A stretch of DNA of 64,000 bases from Sandaracinus amylolyticus (GTDB taxonomy: Bacteria > Myxococcota_A > Polyangia > Polyangiales > Sandaracinaceae). The stretch lies in contig NZ_CP070225.1 in the NCBI RefSeq assembly GCF_021631985.1, positions 124,001 through 188,000 on the forward strand, given 5' to 3'. The notes under the pieces were generated by a model, which worked only from the letters and a program-made list of their open reading frames with translations, was not told the origin of the DNA and did no database searches. The position numbers and the translations under genes were made by a program. This document shows positions 18,590 through 27,553 of the stretch, piece after piece (position 1 is the first letter of the stretch; each line of letters begins with the position of its first letter).

Positions 18590-20047
18590 ATGGAGAGTGG
18601 AGAGCAGGGCGGTCCCGGCGCGGGCGAGGGAACGTTCCGGGGGACGCAGATCCGCGACGACGGCACGGGACCGGTGCTGCTCGAGCACCGGCAGAAGGTC
18701 GTCGTGGTGGCGGGGCCGGACCGCGGTCTGGAGGCCGAGATCACTGGCAATTCGCTGGCGATCGGCACGGCACCGACCAACGACCTGGTGCTGGCCGACG
18801 ACACGGTGAGCCGTCGTCACTGCATGATCTCCGTGCAGCGCGATCGCTACGTGGTGCGCGATCTCGAGTCGACGAACGGCACGATCGTCGACGGGACGCC
18901 GGTCCTCGAGGCGTTCCTCGCGCCCGGCGCGCGCATTCGCCTCGGCGACACCGAGATCCTCTTCCAGCCCAAGAAGAAGTGGGAGCGCATCGAGCAGCAG
19001 AGCGGCGACCGCTTCGGTCAGCTCTGGGGCCGCAGCGAGGCGATGAAGCCGGTGTTCGCGCTGCTCGCGAAGCTCGCGCCGACCGACCTCTCGTGCATCC
19101 TCGTCGGCGAGACCGGCACCGGCAAGGAGCTCGCGGCGCGTGCGATCCACGATGCGTCGCGGCGCGCGGCCAAGCCCTTCGTCGTCGTCGACTGCGGCGC
19201 GATCAGCGACAACCTGATCGAGAGCGAGCTCTTCGGTCACGAGCGCGGCGCGTTCACCGGCGCGGATCGCCAGCGCATCGGCGCGTTCGAGGCGGCGCAC
19301 GGCGGCACGGTGTTCCTCGACGAGATCGGCGAGCTGCCGATCGATCTGCAGCCGAAGCTGCTGCGCGTGCTCGAGCGTCGCGAGATCAAGCGGCTCGGCT
19401 CGACGCGCCTGCTCGAGGTCGACGTGCGCGTGGTGGCCGCGACCCACCGCGATCTGCCGGGGATGGTGCGGCAGGGACAGTTCCGCGAGGACCTCTACTA
19501 CCGCCTCGCCGAGGTGGTCGTGTCGCTGCCCGCGCTGCGCGAGCGGCGCGGCGACGTGGGGCTGCTCGCGCAGCGCATCCTCGACGAGTACGCGGAGCCG
19601 GGCGCGCGCCCGCCGCAGCTCGACGGGTCGGCGATCGAGGAGCTCGAGCGCCGCAACTGGCCGGGCAACGTGCGCGAGCTGCGGAACGTGCTGCGTCGCT
19701 CGATGATGATGACGAGCGGCCCGATGCTGCGCGCCGCCGACCTGCGCCTGGGCGCGGGCCCGGGTGGCACCTCGAGCCGGCCGCCTCCGCCTTCGCCGGT
19801 CGATCTCACGGGCGAGGAGGCGACGTCGCCGTCGATCGACGTCGCGGACGATCTGCCCATCAAGGACGCGCGCGAGCGCTGGGTCGCGCCGATGGAGCGC
19901 GAGTACCTCATCCGCGTGCTGAAGCGCTGCGGCGGTGATCTCGATCGCGCGGCGGCAGACGCGGGCGTGCACCGGAAGAGCTTCGAGCGCCTGCTGCGCC
20001 AGCACGGCATCAAGGCGGGCGAGGTCCTCGACACCGAGGACGAGTGA
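18590..20047 (+). CDS. FHA-domain sigma54-dependent transcriptional activator
   Basis: Enhancer-binding protein that remodels sigma54 RNA polymerase by ATP hydrolysis. Its sensor is an N-terminal FHA domain (about 45-120; SRRHCMI and STNGTIVDG) that reads phosphothreonine, implying input from a Ser/Thr kinase. This architecture is common in myxobacteria. The AAA+ domain (about 140-365) has Walker A GETGTGKE, the sigma54-contact loop GAFTGA, Walker [10 protein letters not shown] and R-finger-region motifs. A Fis-type HTH lies near the C-terminus ([20 protein letters not shown]). ATG at 18590 was preferred because upstream in-frame sequence is non-conserved and a -10-like TAACTT ends 10 nt before it. 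No kinase gene is adjacent. Confidence 0.93.
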   Translation: MESGEQGGPGAGEGTFRGTQIRDDGTGPVLLEHRQKVVVVAGPDRGLEAEITGNSLAIGTAPTNDLVLADDTVSRRHCMISVQRDRYVVRDLESTNGTIVDGTPVLEAFLAPGARIRLGDTEILFQPKKKWERIEQQSGDRFGQLWGRSEAMKPVFALLAKLAPTDLSCILVGETGTGKELAARAIHDASRRAAKPFVVVDCGAISDNLIESELFGHERGAFTGADRQRIGAFEAAHGGTVFLDEIGELPIDLQPKLLRVLERREIKRLGSTRLLEVDVRVVAATHRDLPGMVRQGQFREDLYYRLAEVVVSLPALRERRGDVGLLAQRILDEYAEPGARPPQLDGSAIEELERRNWPGNVRELRNVLRRSMMMTSGPMLRAADLRLGAGPGGTSSRPPPPSPVDLTGEEATSPSIDVADDLPIKDARERWVAPMEREYLIRVLKRCGGDLDRAAADAGVHRKSFERLLRQHGIKAGEVLDTEDE

Positions 20048-20053
20048 GCGCTC

Positions 20054-20139
20054 ACCGCAGTGCTCGCTGATCAGCGCAGTGCTGGCTGATCACCGCAGTG
20101 CTGGCTGATCACCGCAGTGCTGGCTGATCAATGCAGTGC
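20054..20139 (+). repeat. 19-bp tandem repeat at the ends of two convergent genes
   Basis: Four copies of a 19-bp unit (ACCGCAGTGCTGGCTGATC; period exactly 19) start at 20054, 20073, 20092 and 20111, with a partial fifth at 20130. The array runs into the 3' end of the minus-strand gene and includes its stop codon region. Each unit contains TGATCA or a near match at its junction. Confidence 0.85.
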
Positions 20140-21066
20140 GAGGGTCGCGATCACCGGGCGGTGATCGCTGCCTTCGCCCTGGCCTTCGCGCACGTCGCGC
20201 GCGTCGATCTCGCGCGAGACGAGCACGTGATCGAGACGCATCGGCGGTAGCAGGCGCGTGCCGTTGGGCCACGTCGTCGCGAGGCCGCGTCCCGTGGACT
20301 CGTGCGCGCCGCGCAGGCCTGCGTCGAGCAGCGTGCGATAGCCGCGGCCGAAGGGGCTCGCGTTGAGGTCGCCGGTGACGACGACGGGCTCGCGCGACGA
20401 CGAGACGATGCGCGCGAGCAGCGCGAGCTGCGCGTTCCAGGTCGTCGCCTCGATCCCGAGGGGCGGCATCGTGTGGACCGCGAGCACGCGCACCGGGCCG
20501 GTGCGGGTCGTGAGGCGCGCGTCGATCATCGGGACTCCATCGAGATCCTCGATCGTCGCGTCCATCGGCACGCGTGAGAGCAGCGCGATGCCGAAGCAGT
20601 CGTCGCGATCCGCGATCACACGGTGCGGAAAGCGCGCGAGCACGCCGCGCTCGCCGAGCACCTCGCGCCAGCGCGGCGTGACCTCTTCGAGCGCGAGCAC
20701 GTCGACCTCGAGCGCGGCGAGCTCGTCGGCGAGCACCTCCGCGCGCGGGTTGCCGGCGTAGAGGTTCGCGGTCGCGACGCGCAGCACGAGCGCGTCGTCC
20801 TCGGCGCGCGCCGCGCCCGCTGTGAAGAGCGTCGCGACGAGCATCGCGTGCACGAGGGCCGCGGGCGACGCGAGAAGCGCGACGGCGTGGGCACGACGCG
20901 CGAGCGCGTACACGAGCGCGAGCCACGCGGGCGCGAGCGCCCAGCCGGTGAACGCTTCGATCGCATCGAAGGGATGCCCAGTGAGCCCCGGCGTGATCCG
21001 CAGCAGCGCGATCGCAGCGAGCGGCGTCGTCAGCGCGAGCACGACGCGATCGAGTGAGGCGAGCAC
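20128..21066 (-). CDS. Membrane-anchored endonuclease/exonuclease/phosphatase-fold protein
   Basis: Predicted phosphodiesterase or nuclease with the EEP (DNase I-like) fold, tethered to the membrane. Two to three hydrophobic segments occupy about residues 1-85. The EEP domain follows with ATANLYAGNP, a metal-binding Glu in ALEEVTP, GDLNASP and the C-terminal GSDHRPV, giving the family's Asn, Glu, Asp-Asn and Asp-His catalytic set. GTG at 21066 is chosen because a GGGAG sits 9 nt upstream and a longer reading would overlap the divergent gene's start. Similar proteins cleave DNA, phosphoinositides or sphingomyelin; substrate unknown. Confidence 0.8.
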   Translation of the reverse strand: MLASLDRVVLALTTPLAAIALLRITPGLTGHPFDAIEAFTGWALAPAWLALVYALARRAHAVALLASPAALVHAMLVATLFTAGAARAEDDALVLRVATANLYAGNPRAEVLADELAALEVDVLALEEVTPRWREVLGERGVLARFPHRVIADRDDCFGIALLSRVPMDATIEDLDGVPMIDARLTTRTGPVRVLAVHTMPPLGIEATTWNAQLALLARIVSSSREPVVVTGDLNASPFGRGYRTLLDAGLRGAHESTGRGLATTWPNGTRLLPPMRLDHVLVSREIDARDVREGQGEGSDHRPVIATLALH

Positions 21067-21181
21067 CCGCACCTTCTCCCATCGCGCGCACGTCCGAGCA
21101 CGCGGAGATTGGTCCGCGAAACAGCGGCGAAGATGTGGCGGCGCTTGACGCGGAGCGCGCGGGCATCCGAGAACGTCGCTC

Positions 21182-22147
21182 ATGCGCGCCGTCCTCTGCG
21201 AGTCGCTCGGTCCCGTCTCCTCGTCGCTCGCCGTCCGCGAGATCGATGCGCCCCACGCGTCGGGCGGACAGCTCGTGATCGACGTGAAGGCCGCGCCCGT
21301 GAACTTCCCCGATCTCCTGATGGTGCAGGGCCTCTATCAGATGCGCCCGCCGCTGCCGTTCTCTCCGGGCGGCGAGATCGCAGGCGTCGTGCGCGAGGTC
21401 GGGCCCGGCGTGCTCGGGTTCGCGCCGGGGCAGCGCGTGATGGCGTTCTGCGGGTTCGGCGGGTTCGCCGAGCAGATCGTGCTCGCGCCGGCGCAGTGCT
21501 TCTCGATGCCCGACGAGATGCCCTTCGAGGTCGGCGCGTCGCTCTTCCTCACCTACTGCACCGCGCACCACGCGCTCGTCGATCGCGGCCGGCTCACGAA
21601 GGGCGAGACGCTGCTCGTGCTCGGCGCGGCGGGCGGCGTGGGTGTCGCGGCGATCCAGATCGGCAAGGCGCTCGGCGCGCGCGTGATCGCGACCGCCTCG
21701 AGCGAAGAGAAGCGCCGGTTCTGCCTCTCGCTCGGCGCGGACCAGGCGATCGATCCCGGCGCTGATCTGAAGGGCACGCTCAAGTCGCTCGGCGGCGTCG
21801 ACGTGGTGTTCGATCCGGTGGGCGGTGATCTGAGCGAGCCCGCGCTGCGCGCGCTGCGGCCGCGCGGGCGCTTCCTCGTGATCGGGTTCGCGAGCGGGAC
21901 GATCCCGAAGCTGCCGCTGAACCTCGCGCTGCTGAAGGAGTGCGACGTGGTCGGCGTGCAGTGGGGCGCGTTCGCCCTGCGCGAGCCCGACAAGCAGCGC
22001 GCGATCGTCGAGGACCTGATCCGGATGTGGCGCGCGGGGGCGGTGAAGCCGCCGATCCACCGCACCTACTCGCTCGACGAGACCGCGCAGGCGCTCGACG
22101 ACCTCGCGCAGCGTCGCGTGATGGGCAAGGTCGTCGTTACGCCGTGA
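21182..22147 (+). CDS. Zinc-free MDR NADPH:quinone oxidoreductase
   Basis: A 321-residue medium-chain reductase of the QorA/zeta-crystallin group, which reduces quinones or enones with NADPH. The GroES-like N-terminal half has PVNFPDLLMVQG and the PFSPGGEIAGVV block. The nucleotide-binding fold has AAGGVGVAAIQIGKALGA near 142. No structural zinc-ligand cysteines are evident, as expected for the quinone-reductase branch. The C-terminus ends GKVVVTP, a typical family ending. It is monocistronic; its stop abuts the terminator of the convergent sugar-dehydrogenase operon. Confidence 0.92.
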   Translation: MRAVLCESLGPVSSSLAVREIDAPHASGGQLVIDVKAAPVNFPDLLMVQGLYQMRPPLPFSPGGEIAGVVREVGPGVLGFAPGQRVMAFCGFGGFAEQIVLAPAQCFSMPDEMPFEVGASLFLTYCTAHHALVDRGRLTKGETLLVLGAAGGVGVAAIQIGKALGARVIATASSEEKRRFCLSLGADQAIDPGADLKGTLKSLGGVDVVFDPVGGDLSEPALRALRPRGRFLVIGFASGTIPKLPLNLALLKECDVVGVQWGAFALREPDKQRAIVEDLIRMWRAGAVKPPIHRTYSLDETAQALDDLAQRRVMGKVVVTP

Positions 22148-22187
22148 AAAAGTAAACGGCGTTCACGAAACCGTGAACGCCGTTTAC
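22145..22187 (-). terminator. Strong intrinsic terminator of the sugar-dehydrogenase operon
   Basis: A perfect 16-bp stem (GTAAACGGCGTTCACG and its complement) with a 4-nt loop at 22152-22187 is followed on the minus strand by five T residues. It lies 17 bp past the stop of the minus-strand operon. The hairpin may also end transcription of the plus-strand gene that stops at 22147, though no T-run follows on that strand. Confidence 0.92.
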
Positions 22188-22204
22188 GAATCAGCGGGCG
22201 CCGC

Positions 22205-23443
22205 TCACTCCGCGACGCTCACGCGCCACAGGCCCGCGGGCTCGAGCGGGCCCGCGCCGGGGTCGTCGCACAAGCCGAGCGTCGTGACGTAGAGCAGGTC
22301 GTCGCCGCCCTGCACCCACTGCGAGATGTACGGGCGGTGGCCGTCGAAACGATCCTCCACCGCGCGGCCGTCGCTGCCGCGCTGCACCGAGCGCACCCAG
22401 CCCGCGCACATGTCGCCGTAGATCATGCGTCCCGTGAGGCGCCCGCCGTACTGATCGGCGTTGCGCGGCTGGTACTCGACGCCGACGTACGCGTTGCGCT
22501 TCGTCGTGTTCTCGGTCTCCTCGTCCTCGAGCACGTAGCGGTGATCGTCGGTGTGCGACCACGAGACGATCGGCTGCACGAAGTCGTCGCAGTCGAGCTC
22601 GCGGCAGAGGCCCTCGTGCACCGGCCAGCCGAGGTTCTGCCCCGGGCCGGTCACCACGTTGACCTCCTCCCACGTGTTCTCGCCGACGTCGGCGACCCAG
22701 AGGTTCCCGCTCGCGTCGAGCGCGCCGCGGAACGGCGAGCGCACGCCCCACGTCCAGACGTTCGGGCTCTCGTCGCCGCCGCCCGACGCGAACGGGTTGA
22801 GCGGCGAGGGCGTCGAGCCGCCGCTCGCGGGATCGCGGCTCGGCACGATGCGCAGGATCTTGCCGAGGTCGTTCGTCACGTCCTGCGCGTTCGCGCTGCG
22901 GAGCTGCTCGCCGAAGAGCGCCCACATCGAGCCGTCGTCGAAGAAGCCGATCGAGCCGACCTGGTGCCAGGCGCGCGTCGCCATCGGCTCGTCGACGAAG
23001 TAGATACGCTGCGCGCTCGCGACCACGCTCTCGTAGTCGGGGGGCGCGAACGTGTAGCGCACGATCTCGCTGCCGGTGACCGTCGTGCACTGACCGAGGT
23101 AGAGGAAGTGGTTCGTCTCCCACTCGGGATCGAACGCGGTCGAGAGCAGCGAGCAGCCGTCTTCGAGCGTGATCGTGAACGAGCCGAGCTCCGTGACCGT
23201 GTCCCCCTCGATGCGCACGTGGCGCACCGTGCCGAGGATCTCGAGGAGGATCATCTCGTCCTCGGTGCCCGGCACCGCGGCCGCACCGACGAGCGGCAGC
23301 GTGCCCTCGGGCAGCTGGAGGCGAGTGAACTCCATCCACGGTTCGACGGGGCCCGCGGGGGCGTCGTCGTCACCGCCGCACGCGGTGAGCGCGAGCGCGA
23401 GAGAGAGCGTGAGAAGCGATCGATTCCGCACTGCCAACCTCAC
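22205..23443 (-). CDS. PQQ-type glucose/sorbosone dehydrogenase lipoprotein
   Basis: Predicted periplasmic or surface lipoprotein of the soluble aldose sugar dehydrogenase (GSDH) beta-propeller family, which oxidises sugars using PQQ. The signal peptide ends in lipobox LTAC. Propeller landmarks are LGKILRI, GVRSPFRGALD, GNLWVADVGENTWEEVN and GQNLGWP, the conserved run of this family. The GTG at 23443 overlaps the upstream stop (GTGA); a TTG at 23461 is an alternative. Last gene of a three-gene operon ending in a strong terminator. The cytochrome-like lipoprotein encoded first in the operon is a plausible electron acceptor. Confidence 0.88.
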   Translation of the reverse strand: MRLAVRNRSLLTLSLALALTACGGDDDAPAGPVEPWMEFTRLQLPEGTLPLVGAAAVPGTEDEMILLEILGTVRHVRIEGDTVTELGSFTITLEDGCSLLSTAFDPEWETNHFLYLGQCTTVTGSEIVRYTFAPPDYESVVASAQRIYFVDEPMATRAWHQVGSIGFFDDGSMWALFGEQLRSANAQDVTNDLGKILRIVPSRDPASGGSTPSPLNPFASGGGDESPNVWTWGVRSPFRGALDASGNLWVADVGENTWEEVNVVTGPGQNLGWPVHEGLCRELDCDDFVQPIVSWSHTDDHRYVLEDEETENTTKRNAYVGVEYQPRNADQYGGRLTGRMIYGDMCAGWVRSVQRGSDGRAVEDRFDGHRPYISQWVQGGDDLLYVTTLGLCDDPGAGPLEPAGLWRVSVAE

Positions 23444-24339
23444 AGACGCCAGCCCAGCCAAGCGCGATAGAACTCACCGTCGTCGAGCCCCTCGTCGGGC
23501 GTGAGATCCACGCCCGCGGCGGCGCCCACGACGAGACCGAAATCGAGGCGCGCCTCGACGTACCCGCCGAGCCACGTCGCGGGGTGCAGGTTGCCCCCGG
23601 CGGTCTCGACGAAGAGGTGCTCCCAGTAGGGCCCCAGCGCGACGATGTCGAAGAAGTACGGACCCACCCGCGCGATCGTGTGGAACAGCGTGCGCGTCTC
23701 GCCCGACCCCTGCCGCAGCGGCGCGAAGACCGTGAACTGCGCGAGCCCGTCGATGCCCACCACGTGATCGATCAGCGGCACGCGCGCGTCGACGTACGGA
23801 CGCACCGCGATGCCGTCGAGCGGGATGGCCTCCGAGCTGTCGGAGAGCAGCGCGCCGTGCATGAGCCCGATCTCGCCGCCGGCCCACAGCGCGCCGTCGA
23901 GCAGCACCGCGCGCGCGCCGACGCCGGTCTCGACCCAGAGGACGTCGACGGTGCGGCTGCTCGCTCCGCCGAGCCGCGGGTTCGTGTAGAGCGTCGCGTG
24001 CACGGTGAGATCGACCATCTCGTGCACGGGGATCGCGCCGCGGCCGTGGATGTGGAAGCCCCAGAACGTGTCGATGATCGCCTCGCCCTCGAACGCGTGG
24101 GGGCGGACCTGACGGGGCGCGGGCGGCTCGACCGTCACGGCGGGCGGCGCTTCGGCGTAGACAGGCGCGCGCTCCGTCGTCTCGGTGGTGGCGGTCGTCT
24201 CGGTGGTGGTGGTCTCGAGCGGCGTCGCCTCGGGCGCGGGCTCGGTCGCGACGGGCTCGTCCTGCGCGAGGGCTGGGCTCGTGGTCACGACGATCAAGAA
24301 CAGGAACAGGGCGAAGGAAGGGAACGAGCGAGAGACCAT
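23440..24339 (-). CDS. Exported protein, predicted beta-barrel or envelope protein
   Basis: A 299-residue protein with a clear Sec signal (MVSRSFPSFALFLF ... PALAQ) and a Thr/Glu/Pro-rich low-complexity stretch up to ~80. The rest is rich in alternating aromatic/aliphatic strands, ends WLGWRL with a C-terminal hydrophobic residue, and could be an outer-membrane barrel. No named family was recognised. ATG at 24339 has GAGAT ribosome-binding sequence. It lies between the cytochrome-like and sugar-dehydrogenase genes (13 bp after the first, overlapping the second), so it probably serves the same oxidative pathway in the envelope. Confidence 0.72.
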   Translation of the reverse strand: MVSRSFPSFALFLFLIVVTTSPALAQDEPVATEPAPEATPLETTTTETTATTETTERAPVYAEAPPAVTVEPPAPRQVRPHAFEGEAIIDTFWGFHIHGRGAIPVHEMVDLTVHATLYTNPRLGGASSRTVDVLWVETGVGARAVLLDGALWAGGEIGLMHGALLSDSSEAIPLDGIAVRPYVDARVPLIDHVVGIDGLAQFTVFAPLRQGSGETRTLFHTIARVGPYFFDIVALGPYWEHLFVETAGGNLHPATWLGGYVEARLDFGLVVGAAAGVDLTPDEGLDDGEFYRAWLGWRL

Positions 24340-24352
24340 CTTCGAATCTCCG

Positions 24353-25366
24353 TCAGCGCGTCGACGGCAGCGCTGCGATCCAGCGTCGGATGAGCGCGAT
24401 CGACTCGGCGTCGCGGCGCTGCACTCCGAGCGGAGGCATCGCGCGCGCACCGTCGTCGTCGAGCATCGCGCTCACGATGACGCTCGTGTCGGGATCACCG
24501 GGCACCACGCGGATGCCCGCGGCAGACGCCTCGCTCTCGGTCTCGCGATCGATCGTGTTCTCGAGGAACACCTCGGGACGCAGATCGAACGCGGCGTTCG
24601 TGCCGACGCTGCCGTCGTGACAGTGCGCGCAGTTGGCCCACGCGTACGCGATCACCGCGCGCTCGTCCGCGCTCTCGTGCGCGGGGATGACGAGCGGCGT
24701 GCGAGCGCCGAGATCGATCGCGCCCGACTCGACGAGTCGATCGATCTGGTTCGTGTCGTCGGCGAGCGAGCGATCGTTGAGCCCGAGCACGCGTCGCCGA
24801 CCGGCCTCGTGGCACTGGCGGCACTGGCGCTGGCTCGGGATCGCGTGATCGAAGGACTCGCCGAACGCGTCGACGGGCACAGTCTCCGCGACGCGCAGCT
24901 CGGCGCGCGCACCGCCGCGACCATCGCCGTCCCAGCGGTACGACGCGAAGTCCCACTCGCCCTCTTCGTTCAGGCGCATGACGCGCGTCTCGACGGGGCG
25001 CGACGTTCCGTCTTCGCGCGGATAGGCGAACGTCTTGAAGAGCAGCGTGCCGGTGGGGAAGGTCCAGCGCTCGGGATCGGCCGCGTCGATCGTCTCGCCC
25101 TCGGGCAGCACGACGTAGCGATGTTTGTCGGCGCCGTTCGTCCAGAGCTGGTGCGTCGGCGCGTACGCGACTGCGCGCACGTCGACGGTGTCGAGATCCG
25201 CGGGATCCGGGTAGATGCCGAGCTGCTCGACGCTCGATGGGAATTCACCGAGCGGCGCTTCGATCAGGGTCGGCCCCGCGTCCTCGCAGCTCGCGAGCAG
25301 GAGCGCGATCGCGATGGGACGAATGCAATTCCAGGCGTTCATCAGGCGCATGGCGCGGGCGGACAT
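24353..25366 (-). CDS. Lipoprotein with two CxxCH heme-type motifs
   Basis: Exported lipoprotein (signal peptide ending LLLASC) of the SO2930/diheme-lipoprotein type often found beside sugar dehydrogenases. Two heme-c attachment motifs are visible: CRQCH near residue 205 and CAHCH near 272. A Met-Pro-Pro-Leu motif near the C-terminus (AMPPLG) could provide an axial ligand. About residues 60-180 are beta-rich. Three starts are possible (25366, 25351, 25342); the first gives the most complete signal n-region. First gene of the operon. Expected to shuttle electrons from sugar oxidation to the respiratory chain; inferred from motif plus context. Confidence 0.82.
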   Translation of the reverse strand: MSARAMRLMNAWNCIRPIAIALLLASCEDAGPTLIEAPLGEFPSSVEQLGIYPDPADLDTVDVRAVAYAPTHQLWTNGADKHRYVVLPEGETIDAADPERWTFPTGTLLFKTFAYPREDGTSRPVETRVMRLNEEGEWDFASYRWDGDGRGGARAELRVAETVPVDAFGESFDHAIPSQRQCRQCHEAGRRRVLGLNDRSLADDTNQIDRLVESGAIDLGARTPLVIPAHESADERAVIAYAWANCAHCHDGSVGTNAAFDLRPEVFLENTIDRETESEASAAGIRVVPGDPDTSVIVSAMLDDDGARAMPPLGVQRRDAESIALIRRWIAALPSTR

Positions 25367-25467
25367 TGGGGCGACCCCGTGGGCCTTGCAAGTCGAGGTC
25401 GTGATGGAGGACCGCGACATACCCGCGCCGTCTCACGCGCCCCGACGTGCGTGGCTGTGGGGTTGCG

Positions 25468-27312
25468 TCAGAGCGTCTCGAGCGCGCGCAGCAGCGCGTC
25501 GCCGCGGGCGCGATCGATCATCTGCACGTACGCGATCTTCCCGCGCAGCCACGCCTCGAAGTCGGGCTTGCTCTCGCGGTTCTGCGCGGCGAGGCCGGTC
25601 TTCTTCGCGTTGTGGAGGATCGCGCGCAGCATGCGCACGTCCTCGCGCGGCACGCCGAGCTTGTGCGTCTCGTTCACCACGATGCCGGTGACGGTCTGGC
25701 GGCCACCCGCGCGCTGCACGCGGCCCTTCTTCACCTGGATCCGGAAGCCTTCTTCTTCGACGACGTGGCGGACCCGCGCGATCAAGCGCGCGATCTCGCC
25801 GCGCTTTCCTTCGGGCGCGCTGAACGTGAGGTCGTCGGCGTAGCGCGTGTACGTCCAGCCGCGCGCGACTGCGAGACCGCGCAGCCGTTGATCGAGCTTG
25901 CGCGCGATCTGGTTCGAGATCGCGGGGCTCGTGCACGCGCCCTGCGGCAATGCGCGCGGGCCGGTCGCGACGTCGTACTTCGCGCCGTCGTACTCCGCGC
26001 GCGTGCGCGCGCTCTCGGTGCAGAGCAGCGCGAGGATCGTCGCGACCGCGGGCGAGTACCCGACGCCGGTGAAGAGCCCGCGCACCCGCGGGAACGTGAT
26101 CGACGGGAAGAAGCTCTCGAGATCGAGATTGATCACGACGTCGCGCCCGACGTGCTCGCGCGCGTTCGTCACCGTCGATCGACCGGGCACGAAGCCGTGC
26201 GCGGGGCGCTCCACCGGGAGCTTCTCGAGCACGTGCTCGAGCACCCACTGCTGCGCAGCGGCGAGGCGCGGCATCGGTGCGCTCAGTCGACGTGTGCCGC
26301 CCGAGCGCTTCGGCACGTCGAACTGCACGTAGTGCGAGCGGCGCGCGGCCTCGGCGTGGAAGCACAAGAAGCGCAGCGTCGGGATGGTGACGCCGAGCGC
26401 CTTCGCGACGTCGGCCGGGCTCGCCATCACCGGCAGACCGAGCGCATTCAGCTTCTCGACGTGCGCGCGGCGATCCCCGAGCAGCGCCGAGACGCCGCGC
26501 CCGAGGTAGACGATGTCCTCGCGCTTGCGGCGCGCGATGCGCTCGGCGCGTGCCTGCTTCCGTGCCTCGCTCGCGGCGCGCTTCTCTTCCTTCGTGCGCG
26601 CGCGATCGGCGCGCAGCTGCGCGACCGCTTCGTCCGCGTTCTTCGCGGCGATCGACGACGCGAGCCGGTGCGCGTCCTTGTGCTTCAGCCACTCGTCGCC
26701 GATGCGATGGATCTCGACGAGCTGTGCGCGCGTGAGCAATCCCCGCAGCTCGAGCCCGCGATCGATCAGCGCGGTGCGCTCGTCGCTCTCGGGCGGGATC
26801 ACGTCGGTGCGCCCGATCCACGCGGTGCGCCACGGCACGATCTTCAGCGCGCGCGTGCGCAGCTCCGCGGGCGTGAGCGTGAGCAGCGACCCGACGTCGT
26901 AGGGATCGAGCGTCGGGGCGCTCGGCGTGCTCGCCTTGAGCGCGGGCTGCGCGACGAGCACGGGCTGCGCGACGAGAGGCGCGCTCGCGCTCCGGTGATA
27001 GACCCAGTTCTGTCCGCTGGGCGTGCTCGTCAGCGTGCGCGTGTAGCCGTGCGGAGCGAAGAGGCCTCGCGCGAAGAACGCATCGACGAACGCGATGCCG
27101 TCGGTGACCGTCTTCACGGTGCGCCCGGGCGTGCCGCGCGTCGCGTCGTCGACGACGTCGATGGGCGTGAAGCTCTCGCCCTTGGCCATGCGCGCCTTGA
27201 TCGCGCTCCAGACCGCGGCCTCGAGCGGTGAGCCGGTCGTGCCCACCTCGCTCGTCACGATCGGCGTCGGGCCTCCGGTGAAGAAGTCGACGACCTTCTT
27301 CCAGAAGCTCAT
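25468..27312 (-). CDS. Retron reverse transcriptase with long N-terminal extension
   Basis: Reverse transcriptase that copies part of its own upstream noncoding RNA into msDNA. The catalytic region (about 325-600) contains the retron-specific NAxxH motif (NAREH, 383-387), the first catalytic Asp in LDLESFFP (397), LPQGACTSP (455-463), the active-site YADD (491-494) and the retron VTG motif (541-543). The C-terminus resembles the RNA-recognising thumb. Residues 1-280 are an unusual extension: a wing-like region ~25-105, then a charged helical Arg/Lys/Ala segment ~225-268. Total 614 aa is longer than typical retron RTs (~320-490). The ATG at 27312 lies only 3 nt after the a2 repeat of the ncRNA, as expected for a retron. 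Follows the HEAT and SWIM genes on the same strand. Confidence 0.96.
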   Translation of the reverse strand: MSFWKKVVDFFTGGPTPIVTSEVGTTGSPLEAAVWSAIKARMAKGESFTPIDVVDDATRGTPGRTVKTVTDGIAFVDAFFARGLFAPHGYTRTLTSTPSGQNWVYHRSASAPLVAQPVLVAQPALKASTPSAPTLDPYDVGSLLTLTPAELRTRALKIVPWRTAWIGRTDVIPPESDERTALIDRGLELRGLLTRAQLVEIHRIGDEWLKHKDAHRLASSIAAKNADEAVAQLRADRARTKEEKRAASEARKQARAERIARRKREDIVYLGRGVSALLGDRRAHVEKLNALGLPVMASPADVAKALGVTIPTLRFLCFHAEAARRSHYVQFDVPKRSGGTRRLSAPMPRLAAAQQWVLEHVLEKLPVERPAHGFVPGRSTVTNAREHVGRDVVINLDLESFFPSITFPRVRGLFTGVGYSPAVATILALLCTESARTRAEYDGAKYDVATGPRALPQGACTSPAISNQIARKLDQRLRGLAVARGWTYTRYADDLTFSAPEGKRGEIARLIARVRHVVEEEGFRIQVKKGRVQRAGGRQTVTGIVVNETHKLGVPREDVRMLRAILHNAKKTGLAAQNRESKPDFEAWLRGKIAYVQMIDRARGDALLRALETL

Positions 27313-27315
27313 TCG

Positions 27316-27341
27316 TCACCGGCCCTGCGAGGAGCCCCGCG
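27316..27341 (-). repeat. Retron a2 inverted repeat
   Basis: 3' arm of the a1/a2 duplex that closes the msr-msd RNA; matches the complement of a1 at 24 of 26 positions. The RT start codon begins 3 nt beyond it. Confidence 0.9.
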
Positions 27342-27379
27342 TGCTCGACTTCGTGCGTTGGACCACGTCCGATCACGAA

Positions 27380-27452
27380 GGCACCGCGGGGGCCTGTGTT
27401 TCGACGGACTCATCGAGTCGCTTCGGTGTCGAACACAGGCCCCTGCGGTGCC
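27380..27452 (-). other. msd inner hairpin
   Basis: A ~25-bp near-perfect stem (arms 27380-27405 and 27428-27452, one mismatch and one bulged base) with a nested perfect 5-bp apical hairpin at 27407-27419. This is the expected shape of the DNA stem in msDNA. Confidence 0.9.
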
Positions 27453-27553
27453 CAAAAGAACATCGGGCGTGGGGTTGCATGAGGAAGCAGTGTCCACCAC
27501 GGCGTAACGCCGCGGTCTCCGCGCTGCCGAAGCAGACGGAGTGGGCTCGTGCG

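Noticed and set aside
25468-27312. Group II intron or diversity-generating retroelement RT
   Set aside because: No maturase/HNH domains, no intron RNA domains and no TR/VR pair; NAxxH and VTG motifs and flanking msr-msd structure indicate a retron.
24353-27312. Sugar-oxidation operon as part of the retron system
   Set aside because: Same strand and only ~100 bp away, but products are exported redox proteins with their own logic; no reason beyond proximity.
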